This document shows, one piece after another, positions 1-11,960 of a stretch of DNA of 64,000 nucleotides. Every line of letters begins with the position of its first letter. Position 1 is the first letter of the stretch. The position numbers and the translations under genes are program-made. The notes under the pieces are model-generated. The model searched no databases. It saw only the letters and a list, made by a program, of their open reading frames with translations, and had not been told where the DNA came from. The DNA is from Pratylenchus scribneri (lineage: Eukaryota; Nematoda; Chromadorea; Rhabditida; Pratylenchidae): positions 248,001-312,000 of the forward strand of contig JAQSEB010000077.1 of the NCBI GenBank assembly GCA_030063045.1, written 5' to 3'.

Positions 1-145
1 CTGAAATGAGCTTTTTCAATACCGAAAAATCCCGAAAAATCAAAAAAAAATTTTCCAGTCGGTATCCGGTTCGGTATTACCGAAAAAATACCGTTTCGGT
101 ATCCCGAAAAATACCGATCGGTATACCGTACCGTCCGATTTCTAA
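1..145. repeat. CGGTAT/ATACCG-rich short-repeat block, cut by window start
   Basis: The block consists of closely spaced words CGGTAT, ATACCG and CCGAAAAAT in both orientations, so it can fold into several small hairpins. It is far richer in CG dinucleotides than the DNA that follows. No coding frame or array period is maintained. It resembles the low-complexity ends or internal parts of dispersed repeats, but the window starts inside it, so the element cannot be named. A related but different CGGTTT-rich block lies at the other end of the window. Confidence 0.6.
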
Positions 146-531
146 AAATGAGTATTGAAAATGGGGACTTACAAAAATTTTTTTATTTTATTAAAAAAAT
201 AAAAAAGAGTTGATTTTCTGCATGGTTTAGGATATTAATAAAATTCTTATTAAAATTTTTAAATATTTTTTTATAATTTTTAAAAAATTTTACTTCGACT
301 TATACACTGATGCTGACAAAAAATAAACACGTACAAAAAATTTTAAAAATATTAAAATTTTATCTCACGAATAAATTACAATTTTAGTAACTAATTTTAA
401 TTGAATATAATAAGTATGGATGAGGTATAGAAATATAATATTCTCCTATTTAATTATTGAGAAATTAATTAAAATAGGCAAAGGCTCTTTCGATCGGTAT
501 AGCATTCGTAAATTGACGAAAATTCTACATG
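146..531. other. AT-rich non-coding stretch
   Basis: A/T-homopolymer-rich sequence without a sustained open frame on either strand. One short GC-richer patch near 487-530 includes another CGGTAT word, like the block at the window start. I see no gene, RNA or recognisable element here. Confidence 0.5.
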
Positions 532-791
532 CTACCATCCATGATTTATATTTATAATAATAATATTGGAATTTTTGGGAACCTTAAAAATAAAAATTAA
601 AAGTCTAAAAAAATACAATAAATTAATTCTATATTTAGAAGAATTTGAGTGATATGCCAATGCCACCAATCCAATACTCATTCCGTATGGAAATGGTTCC
701 TGATAATCAAGTAATCTCACTTTATCCCCGATTAGCTTGGACGAATTTCATTTATATTTTTTTGGGATATTTTCAATAAATTTTTTGACCT
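532..791 (-). pseudogene. Coding-like remnant, possibly acyl-CoA synthetase derived
   Basis: On the minus strand a nematode-type acceptor (TTTCAG) ends at 792. The frame that follows reads as plausible protein: about 13 codons from 789, then an in-frame TGA at 748-750, then an open stretch from 747 to about 625 reading NSSKLIGDKVRLLDYQEP followed by FPYGMSIGLVALAYHSNSS. Below about 625 the translation turns into AT-driven low-complexity sequence, so the coding part probably ends there. The spacing Y-x-E-x8-G followed by L-x-A-L vaguely resembles the N-terminal region of long-chain acyl-CoA synthetases, where the pattern is usually G-S-x-L-x-A-L-G; two residues would be missing here. That similarity is from memory and weak. 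The internal stop makes a decayed exon more likely than a functional one, but chance coding-like sequence is not excluded. Confidence 0.25.
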
Positions 792-990
792 CTGAAATCA
801 ATTAATCACTAAAAATTAAAAGTCCATACGGGTCGCGAACTATGAAAATTATTAATAATTAAATAGGATGGAAAAATTCATGGCATCTAAATTTTTACTT
901 AAGGAAAAAATTATAAATATTTTTATTAAAATTTATAAGAATTGAAAATTTATCATTCTTAAACAATTAATAAAATATTAATTTATCTAG

Positions 991-1170
991 TTAATATGCC
1001 AATGGCCTGGCTGTGGTTATCGACGAAATGCCAAATACAAATCGGATATGCAAAGACATTGGCGAACGCACACCGGCGAACGGCCATATTGTTGCTCAAT
1101 TTGTGGCCAATCATTTGCTCGTCTTGACAATATGAAGAAGCATGAATTGACGCAACACAGTATACTTTAA
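991..1170 (+). CDS. Terminal exon with two C2H2 zinc fingers
   Basis: The reading frame gives 59 residues and a TAA stop at 1168-1170. It starts right after a possible splice acceptor (TTTATCTAG ending at 990), and an in-frame TAG at 988-990 shows that coding cannot extend further left without splicing. Finger 1 has C3 and C8 (C-x4-C), then H23 and H27, with 14 residues between second Cys and first His instead of the usual 12. The classical linker HTGERPY follows. Finger 2 is canonical: C35-x2-C38, F42, L45, H51-x4-H56. Tandem fingers joined by this linker usually bind DNA in the nucleus, so the product is probably a transcription factor or chromatin protein. Upstream exons were not found in the window. 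Only this last exon is visible, so it could belong to a long gene extending left or be a relic. The minus-strand open frame over the same bases is its shadow. Confidence 0.8.
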   Translation, partial: LICQWPGCGYRRNAKYKSDMQRHWRTHTGERPYCCSICGQSFARLDNMKKHELTQHSIL

Positions 1171-1922
1171 TTCGTATTCTCACTTTATCCAATGAAATTA
1201 TTCCTTTTGTAATTTTGGCTTATTCCATTAAAATTTTAATATTTTATTTGGCGAAAAAATTTCATATCAAAAAAATATCCTTTTTCTTTGAGATCATTTA
1301 CTTATCTTTGAAAAATCAGATTAATCTTTACTAAAAATGCAACTAAGTCTTAAAATTAGAATACAAGTATTTTTCGACATGAATAATATTTCGCCATTTT
1401 CAATAATTTTTCGCTAAATTTATATAATTTCCATTTATTATTAAATATTAATTTACATGTTCTTTCAATTTTATAGAATTATTTTTTGTAAAGTTCATAT
1501 CATCAACAAATTTAAATGTATTCTTCTAATTTAAAAAATTATATTCATGTTTTTTTCAATTATAATCGTATTATCTTAAAATAAATGTAATTTGATTGAA
1601 CATTGAAATTTTCAAAAATGACATTAAATTCATTATTACATCTTTTTTAAGATTACATTATTTCAAGAATTTGATAAAATTAAAAAGCATTTATTTTCTT
1701 TTTTTTATGTTGACAATGGCGCAATTTGTGATTTGTGCCAAAATTGAATATTTGTTTGATTGCATTGCGATATAGTGTGTTAGCTAGGATTGTGATAATT
1801 GGATTCAATATTGGAATTACTAATATAAAAAATTTGAATGAATTTCCCTTTCGACTTTTATAATGGGAATGTTGGAGAAAATCAATGGAATTTGTGTTCT
1901 AACCAAAAACTCCAAATAAAAC
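1171..1922. other. AT-rich spacer before the satellite
   Basis: No open frame or conserved motif is convincing. The stretch 1710-1900 is slightly less AT-biased and contains GGCGCAATTTGTGATTTGTG, an imperfect palindrome at about 1719-1741, but nothing there reads as coding. The satellite begins abruptly at about 1917-1923, with no visible insertion-element end. Confidence 0.6.
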
Positions 1923-4149
1923 ATGGATTCATTTGTGAGACGCCAAGAAATTCAAAAAATACATGCAAAATTTTTTAAATTTTATGAATTCATAAAAATA
2001 ATTTTAGGCAATTCATTTGTGATTTGCAGATAGACTGAATTTTAAATAATTAATTAATATCAAAATTAGTCATTAAAAAATTAAAATGAATTCATTTGAT
2101 AGACGCCAAGAAATTCAAAAAAATTCAGGAAAAATTTTTAAAATTTTATAAATTTATATAAATAATTTTAGGCAATTCATTTGTGATTTGCAGATAGACT
2201 GAATATTAAATAATTAATTAATATCAAAATTAGTCATTAAAAAATTAAAATGAATTCATTTGTTAGACGCCAAGAAATTCAAAAAAATTCAGGAAAAATT
2301 TTTAAAATTTTATGAATTTATATAAATAATTTTAGGCAATTCATTTGTGATTTGCAGATAGACTGAATATTAAATAATTAATTAATATCAAAATTAGTCA
2401 TTAAAAAATTAAAATGAATTCATTTGTGAGACGCCAAGAAATTCAAAAAAATACATGCAAAATTTTTTAAATTTTATGAATTCATAAAAATAATTTTAGG
2501 CAATTCATTTGTGATTTGCAGATAGACTGAATATTAAATAATTAATTAATATCAAAATTAGTCATTAAAAAATTAAAATGAATTCATTTGTGAGACGCCA
2601 AGAAATTCAAAAAAATTCAGGAAAAATTTTTAAAATTTTATGAATTTATATAAATAATTTTAGGCAATTCATTTGTGATTTGCAGATAGACTGAATATTA
2701 AATAATTAATTAATATCAAAAATTAGTCATTAAAAAATTAAAATGAATTCATTTGTGAGACGCCAAGAAATTCAAAAAATACATGCAAAATTTTTTAAAT
2801 TTTATGAATTCATAAAAATAATTTTAGGCAATTCATTTGTGATTTGCAGATAGACTGAATATTAAATAATTAATTAATATCAAAATTAGTCATTAAAAAA
2901 TTAAAATGAATTCATTTGTTAGACGCCAAGAAATTCAAAAAAATTCAGGAAAAATTTTTAAAATTTTATGAATTTATATAAATAATTTTAGGCAATTCAT
3001 TTGTGATTTGCAGATAGACTGAATATTAAATAATTAATTAATATCAAAAATTAGTCATTAAAAAATTAAAATGAATTCATTTGTGAGACGCCAAGAAATT
3101 CAAAAAAATACATGCAAAATTTTTTAAATTTTATGAATTCATAAAAATAATTTTAGGCAATTCATTTGTGATTTGCAGATAGACTGAATTTTAAATAATT
3201 AATTAATATCAAAAATTAGTCATTAAAAAATTAAAATGAATTCATTTGTGAGACGCCAAGAAATTCAAAAAAATTCAGGAAAAATTTTTAAAATTTTATG
3301 AATTCATAAAAATAATTTTAGGCAATTCATTTGTGATTTGCAGATAGACTGAATTTTAAATAATTAATTAATATCAAAAATTAGTCATTAAAAAATTAAA
3401 ATGAATTCATTTGTGAGACGCCAAGAAATTCAAAAAATACATGCAAAATTTTTTAAATTTTATGAATTCATAAAAATAATTTTAGGCAATTCATTTGTGA
3501 TTTGCAGATAGACTGAATATTAAATAATTAATTAATATCAAAATTAGTCATTAAAAAATTAAAATGAATTCATTTGTGAGACGCCAAGAAATTCAAAAAA
3601 ATTCAGGAAAAATTTTTAAAATTTTATGAATTTATATAAATAATTTTAGGCAATTCATTTGTGATTTGCAGATAGACTGAATATTAAATAATTAATTAAT
3701 ATCAAAATTAGTCATTAAAAAATTAAAATGAATTCATTTGTGAGACGCCAAGAAATTCAAAAAATACATGCAAAATTTTTTAAATTTTATGAATTCATAA
3801 AAATAATTTTAGGCAATTCATTTGTGATTTGCAGATAGACTGAATATTAAATAATTAATTAATATCAAAATTAGTCATTAAAAAATTAAAATGAATTCAT
3901 TTGTGAGACGCCAAGAAATTCAAAAAAATTCAGGAAAAATTTTTAAAATTTTATGAATTCATAAAAATAATTTTAGGCAATTCATTTGTGATTTGCAGAT
4001 AGACTGAATATTAAATAATTAATTAATATCAAAAATTAGTCATTAAAAAATTAAAATGAATTCATTTGTGAGACGCCAAGAAATTCAAAAAATACATGCA
4101 AAATTTTTTAAATTTTATGAATTCATAAAAATAATTTTAGGCAATTCAT

Positions 4150-7100
4150 TTGTGATTTGCAGATAGACTGAATATTAAATAATTAATTAATATCAAAATT
4201 GAGCCATTAAAAAATTAAAATGAATTCATTTGTTAGACGCCAAGAAATTCAAAAAAATTCAGGAAAAATTTTTAAAATTTTATGAATTTATATAAATAAT
4301 TTTAGGCAATTCATTTGTGATTTGCAGATAGACTGAATATTAAATAATTAATTAATATCAAAAATTAGTCATTAAAAAATTAAAATGAATTCATTTGTGA
4401 GACGCCAAGAAATTCAAAAAATACATGCAAAATTTTTTAAATTTTATGAATTCATAAAAATAATTTTAGGCAATTCATTTGTGATTTGCAGATAGACTGA
4501 ATTTTAAATAATTAATTAATATCAAAAATTAGTCATTAAAAAATTAAAATGAATTCATTTGTGAGACGCCAAGAAATTCAAAAAAATTCAGGAAAAATTT
4601 TTAAAATTTTATGAATTCATAAAAATAATTTTAGGCAATTCATTTGTGATTTGCAGATAGACTGAATATTAAATAATTAATTAATATCAAAATTAGTCAT
4701 TAAAAAATTAAAATGAATTCATTTGTGAGACGCCAAGAAATTCAAAAAATACATGCAAAATTTTTTAAATTTTATGAATTCATAAAAATAATTTTAGGCA
4801 ATTCATTTGTGATTTGCAGATAGACTGAATATTAAATAATTAATTAATATCAAAATTAGTCATTAAAAAATTAAAATGAATTCATTTGTGAGACGCCAAG
4901 AAATTCAAAAAATACATGCAAAATTTTTTAAATTTTATGAATTCATAAAAATAATTTTAGGCAATTCATTTGTGATTTGCAGATAGACTGAATTTTAAAT
5001 AATTAATTAATATCAAAAATTAGTCATTAAAAAATTAAAATGAATTCATTTGTGAGACGCCAAGAAATTCAAAAAATACATGCAAAATTTTTTAAATTTT
5101 ATGAATTCATAAAAATAATTTTAGGCAATTCATTTGTGATTTGCAGATAGACTGAATTTTAAATAATTAATTAATATCAAAAATTAGTCATTAAAAAATT
5201 AAAATGAATTCATTTGTGAGACGCCAAGAAATTCAAAAAAATTCAGGAAAAATTTTTTAATTTTTTTTGTTTTCATGAAAATAATTTTAGGCAATTCTTT
5301 TGTGATTTGCAGATAGGCTGAATATTAAATAATTAATTAATATCAAAATTAGTCATTAAAAAATTAAAATGAATTCATTTGTGAGACGCCAAGAAATTCA
5401 AAAAAATTCAGGAAAAATTTTTAAAATTTTATGAATTCATAAAAATAATTTTAGACAATTCATTTGTGATTTGCAGATAGACTGAATATTAAATAATTAA
5501 TTAATATCAAAATTAGTCATTAAAAAATTAAAATGAATTCATTTGTGAGACGCCAAGAAATTCAAAAAAATTCAGGAAAAATTTTTAAAATTTTATGAAT
5601 TCATAAAAATAATTTTAGGCAATTCATTTGTGATTTGCAGATAGACTGAATATTAAATAATTAATTAATATCAAAAATTAGTCATTAAAAAATTAAAATG
5701 AATTCATTTGTGAGACGCCAAGAAATTCAAAAAATACATGCAAAATTTTTTAAATTTTATGAATTCATAAAAATAATTTTAGGCAATTCATTTGTGATTT
5801 GCAGATAGACTGAATTTTAAATAATTAATTAATATCAAAAATTAGTCATTAAAAAATTAAAATGAATTCATTTGTGAGACGCCAAGAAATTCAAAAAAAT
5901 TCAGGAAAAATTTTTAAAATTTTATGAATTTATATAAATAATTTTAGGCAATTCATTTGTGATTTGCAGATAGACTGAATATTAAATAATTAATTAATAT
6001 CAAAAATTAGTCATTAAAAAATTAAAATGAATTCATTTGTGAGACGCCAAGAAATTCAAAAAATACATGCAAAATTTTTTAAATTTTATGAATTCATAAA
6101 AATAATTTTAGGCAATTCATTTGTGATTTGCAGATATAATTAATTAATATCAAAAATTAGTCATTAAAAAATTAAAATGAATTCATTTGTGAGACGCCAA
6201 GAAATTCAAAAAATACATGCAAAATTTTTTAAATTTTATGAATTCATAAAAATAATTTTAGGCAATTCATTTGTGATTTGCAGATAGACTGAATATTAAA
6301 TAATTAATTAATATCAAAATTAGTCATTAAAAAATTAAAATGAATTCATTTGTGAGACGCCAAGAAATTCAAAAAAATTCAGGAAAAATTTTTAAAATTT
6401 TATGAATTCATAAAAATAATTTTAGGCAATTCATTTGTGATTTGCAGATAGACTGAATATTAAATAATTAATTAATATCAAAATTGAGCCATTAAAAAAT
6501 TAAAATGAATTCATTTGTTAGACGCCAAGAAATTCAAAAAAATTCAGGAAAAATTTTTAAAATTTTATGAATTTATATAAATAATTTTAGGCAATTCATT
6601 TGTGATTTGCAGATAGACTGAATATTAAATAATTAATTAATATCAAAAATTAGTCATTAAAAAATTAAAATGAATTCATTTGTGAGACGCCAAGAAATTC
6701 AAAAAATACATGCAAAATTTTTTAAATTTTATGAATTCATAAAAATAATTTTAGGCAATTCATTTGTGATTTGCAGATAGACTGAATTTTAAATAATTAA
6801 TTAATATCAAAAATTAGTCATTAAAAAATTAAAATGAATTCATTTGTGAGACGCCAAGAAATTCAAAAAAATTCAGGAAAAATTTTTAAAATTTTATGAA
6901 TTCATAAAAATAATTTTAGGCAATTCATTTGTGATTTGCAGATAGACTGAATATTAAATAATTAATTAATATCAAAATTAGTCATTAAAAAATTAAAATG
7001 AATTCATTTGTGAGACGCCAAGAAATTCAAAAAATACATGCAAAATTTTTTAAATTTTATGAATTCATAAAAATAATTTTAGGCAATTCATTTGTGATTT

Positions 7101-8528
7101 GCAGATAGACTGAATATTAAATAATTAATTAATATCAAAATTAGTCATTAAAAAATTAAAATGAATTCATTTGTGAGACGCCAAGAAATTCAAAAAATAC
7201 ATGCAAAATTTTTTAAATTTTATGAATTCATAAAAATAATTTTAGGCAATTCATTTGTGATTTGCAGATAGACTGAATTTTAAATAATTAATTAATATCA
7301 AAAATTAGTCATTAAAAAATTAAAATGAATTCATTTGTGAGACGCCAAGAAATTCAAAAAATACATGCAAAATTTTTTAAATTTTATGAATTCATAAAAA
7401 TAATTTTAGGCAATTCATTTGTGATTTGCAGATAGACTGAATTTTAAATAATTAATTAATATCAAAAATTAGTCATTAAAAAATTAAAATGAATTCATTT
7501 GTGAGACGCCAAGAAATTCAAAAAAATTCAGGAAAAATTTTTTAATTTTTTTTGTTTTCATGAAAATAATTTTAGGCAATTCTTTTGTGATTTGCAGATA
7601 GGCTGAATATTAAATAATTAATTAATATCAAAATTAGTCATTAAAAAATTAAAATGAATTCATTTGTGAGACGCCAAGAAATTCAAAAAAATTCAGGAAA
7701 AATTTTTAAAATTTTATGAATTCATAAAAATAATTTTAGGCAATTCATTTGTGATTTGCAGATAGACTGAATATTAAATAATTAATTAATATCAAAATTA
7801 GTCATTAAAAAATTAAAATGAATTCATTTGTGAGACGCCAAGAAATTCAAAAAAATTCAGGAAAAATTTTTAAAATTTTATGAATTCATAAAAATAATTT
7901 TAGGCAATTCATTTGTGATTTGCAGATAGACTGAATATTAAATAATTAATTAATATCAAAAATTAGTCATTAAAAAATTAAAATGAATTCATTTGTGAGA
8001 CGCCAAGAAATTCAAAAAATACATGCAAAATTTTTTAAATTTTATGAATTCATAAAAATAATTTTAGGCAATTCATTTGTGATTTGCAGATAGACTGAAT
8101 TTTAAATAATTAATTAATATCAAAAATTAGTCATTAAAAAATTAAAATGAATTCATTTGTGAGACGCCAAGAAATTCAAAAAAATTCAGGAAAAATTTTT
8201 AAAATTTTATGAATTTATATAAATAATTTTAGGCAATTCATTTGTGATTTGCAGATAGACTGAATATTAAATAATTAATTAATATCAAAAATTAGTCATT
8301 AAAAAATTAAAATGAATTCATTTGTGAGACGCCAAGAAATTCAAAAAATACATGCAAAATTTTTTAAATTTTATGAATTCATAAAAATAATTTTAGGCAA
8401 TTCATTTGTGATTTGCAGATATAATTAATTAATATCAAAAATTAGTCATTAAAAAATTAAAATGAATTCATTTGTGAGACGCCAAGAAATTCAAAAAATA
8501 CATGCAAAATTTTTTAAATTTTATGAAT
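4150..8528. repeat. Higher-order repeat, period 2285 bp, nearly two copies
   Basis: Three independent diagnostic variants recur at exactly the same offset. GAGCCATT is at 4201 and 6486, the G after the T-run of the B' monomer is at 5269 and 7554, and the short-tail CAGATATAATT is at 6131 and 8416. Each pair is 2285 bp apart, about 14 monomers. The left limit lies between about 4071, where an A monomer faces a B monomer in the second copy, and 4201. The right limit is near 8528, where ATAAAAATA changes to ATGAAAATA. Confidence 0.85.
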
Positions 8529-11500
8529 TCATGAAAATAATTTTAGGCAATTCTTTTGTGATTTGCAGATAGACTGAATATTAAATAATTAATTAATATC
8601 AAAAATTAGTCATTAAAAAATTAAAATGAATTCATTTGTGAGACGCCAAGAAATTCAAAAAATACATGCAAAATTTTTTAAATTTTATTAATTCATAAAA
8701 ATAATTTTAGGCAATTCATTTGTGATTTGCAGATAGACTGAATATTAAATAATTAATTAATATCAAAATTAGTCATTAAAAAATTAAAATGAATTCATTT
8801 GTGAGACGCCAAGAAATTCAAAAAATACATGCAAAATTTTTAAAATTTTATGAATTCATAAAAATAATTTTAGGCAATTCATTTGTGATTTGCAGATAGA
8901 CTGAATTTTAAATAATTAATTAATATCAAAAATTAGTCATTAAAAAATTAAAATGAATTCATTTGTGAGACGCCAAGAAATTCAAAAAAATTCAGGAAAA
9001 ATTTTTTAATTTTTTTTGTTTTCATGAAAATAATTTTAGGCAATTCTTTTGTGATTTGCAGATAGACTGAATATTAAATAATTAATTAATATCAAAAATT
9101 AGTCATTAAAAAATTAAAATGAATTCATTTGTGAGACGCCAAGAAATTCAAAAAATACATGCAAAATTTTTTAAATTTTATTAATTCATAAAAATAATTT
9201 TAGGCAATTCATTTGTGATTTGCAGATAGACTGAATTTTAAATAATTAATTAATATCAAAAATTAGTCATTAAAAAATTAAAATGAATTCATTTGTGAGA
9301 CGCCAAGAAATTCAAAAAAATTCAGGAAAAATTTTTTAATTTTTTTTGTTTTCATGAAAATAATTTTAGGCAATTCTTTTGTGATTTGCAGATAGACTGA
9401 ATATTAAATAATTAATTAATATCAAAAATTAGTCATTAAAAAATTAAAATGAATTCATTTGTGAGACGCCAAGAAATTCAAAAAAATTCAGGAAAAATTT
9501 TTAAAATTTTATGAATTTATATAAATAATTTTAGGCAATTCATTTGTGATTTGCAGATATAATTAATTAATATCAAAAATTAGTCATTAAAAAATTAAAA
9601 TGAATTCATTTGTGAGACGCCAAGAAATTCAAAAAAATTCAGGAAAAATTTTTAAAATTTTATGAATTCATAAAAATAATTTTAGGCAATTCATTTGTGA
9701 TTTGCAGATAGACTGAATTTTAAATAATTAATTAATATCAAAAATTAGTCATTAAAAAATTAAAATGAATTCATTTGTGAGACGCCAAGAAATTCAAAAA
9801 AATTCAGGAAAAATTTTTTAATTTTTTTTGTTTTCATGAAAATAATTTTAGGCAATTCTTTTGTGATTTGCAGATAGACTGAATATTAAATAATTAATTA
9901 ATATCAAAAATTAGTCATTAAAAAATTAAAATGAATTCATTTGTTAGACGCCAAGAAATTCAAAAAAATTCAGGAAAAATTTTTAAAATTTTATGAATTT
10001 ATATAAATAATTTTAGGCAATTCATTTGTGATTTGCAGATATAATTAATTAATATCAAAAATTAGTCATTAAAAAATTAAAATGAATTCATTTGTGAGAC
10101 GCCAAGAAATTCAAAAAAATTCAGGAAAAATTTTTAAAATTTTATGAATTCATAAAAATAATTTTAGGCAATTCATTTGTGATTTGCAGATAGGCTGAAT
10201 ATTAAATAATTAATTAATATCAAAATTAGTCATTAAAAAATTAAAATGAATTCATTTGTGAGACGCCAAGAAATTCAAAAAATACATGCAAAATTTTTAA
10301 AATTTTATGAATTCATAAAAATAATTTTAGGCAATTCATTTGTGATTTGCAGATAGGCTGAATATTAAATAATTAATTAATATCAAAATTAGTCATTAAA
10401 AAATTAAAATGAATTCATTTGTGAGACGCCAAGAAATTCAAAAAAATTCAGGAAAAATTTTTAAAATTTTATGAATTCATAAAAATAATTTTAGGCAATT
10501 CATTTGTGATTTGCAGATAGACTGAATATTAAATAATTAATTAATATCAAAATTAGTCATTAAAAAATTAAAATGAATTCATTTGTGAGACGCCAAGAAA
10601 TTCAAAAAAATTCAGGAAAAATTTTTAAAATTTTATGAATTCATAAAAATAATTTTAGGCAATTCATTTGTGATTTGCAGATAGACTGAATATTAAATAA
10701 TTAATTAATATCAAAAATTAGTCATTAAAAAATTAAAATGAATTCATTTGTGAGACGCCAAGAAATTCAAAAAATACATGCAAAATTTTTTAAATTTTAT
10801 GAATTCATAAAAATAATTTTAGGCAATTCATTTGTGATTTGCAGATAGACTGAATTTTAAATAATTAATTAATATCAAAATTAGTCATTAAAAAATTAAA
10901 ATGAATTCATTTGTGAGACGCCAAGAAATTCAAAAAAATTCAGGAAAAATTTTTAAAATTTTATGAATTCATAAAAATAATTTTAGGCAATTCATTTGTG
11001 ATTTGCAGATAGACTGAATATTAAATAATTAATTAATATCAAAAATTAGTCATTAAAAAATTAAAATGAATTCATTTGTGAGACGCCAAGAAATTCAAAA
11101 AATACATGCAAAATTTTTTAAATTTTATGAATTCATAAAAATAATTTTAGGCAATTCATTTGTGATTTGCAGATAGACTGAATTTTAAATAATTAATTAA
11201 TATCAAAAATTAGTCATTAAAAAATTAAAATGAATTCATTTGTGAGACGCCAAGAAATTCAAAAAAATTCAGGAAAAATTTTTAAAATTTTATGAATTCA
11301 TAAAAATAATTTTAGGCAATTCATTTGTGATTTGCAGATAGGCTGAATATTAAATAATTAATTAATATCAAAAATTAGTCATTAAAAAATTAAAATGAAT
11401 TCATTTGTGAGACGCCAAGAAATTCAAAAAAATTCAGGAAAAATTTTTTAATTTTTTTTGTTTTCATGAAAATAATTTTAGGCAATTCTTTTGTGATTTG

Positions 11501-11726
11501 CAGATAGACTGAATATTAAATAATTAATTAATATCAAAAATTAGTCATTAAAAAATTAAAATGAATTCATTTGTGAGACGCCAAGAAATTCAAAAAAATT
11601 CAGGAAAAATTTTTAAAATTTTATGAATTTATATAAATAATTTTAGGCAATTCATTTGTGATTTGCAGATATAATTAATTAATATCAAAAATTAGTCATT
11701 AAAAAATTAAAATGAATTCATTTGTG

Positions 11727-11960
11727 AGACGCCAAGAAATTCAAAAAAAGGCAATTCATTTGTGATTTGCAGATAGGCTGAATATTAAATAATTAATTAA
11801 TATCAAAATTAGTCATTAAAAAATTAAAATGAATTCATTTGTGAGACGCCAAGAAATTCAAAAAAAGGCAATTCATTTGTGATTTGCAGATAGGCTGAAT
11901 ATTAAATAATTAATTAATATCAAAATTAGTCATTAAAAAATTAAAATGAATTCATTTGTG
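11727..11960. repeat. Two consecutive 117-bp truncated monomers
   Basis: AGACGCC occurs at 11727, 11844 and 11961, giving two spacings of 117 bp. In both units the segment between GAAATTCAAAAAAA and GGCAATTCATTTGTG is missing, about 47 bp including the central EcoRI palindrome. The same deletion in two neighbouring units suggests it arose once and was copied by unequal exchange or slippage. Confidence 0.85.

Noticed and set aside
983..1192. Minus-strand 69-codon open frame
   Set aside because: It lies antisense to the two-finger C2H2 exon, whose zinc ligands and linker are unmistakable on the plus strand.
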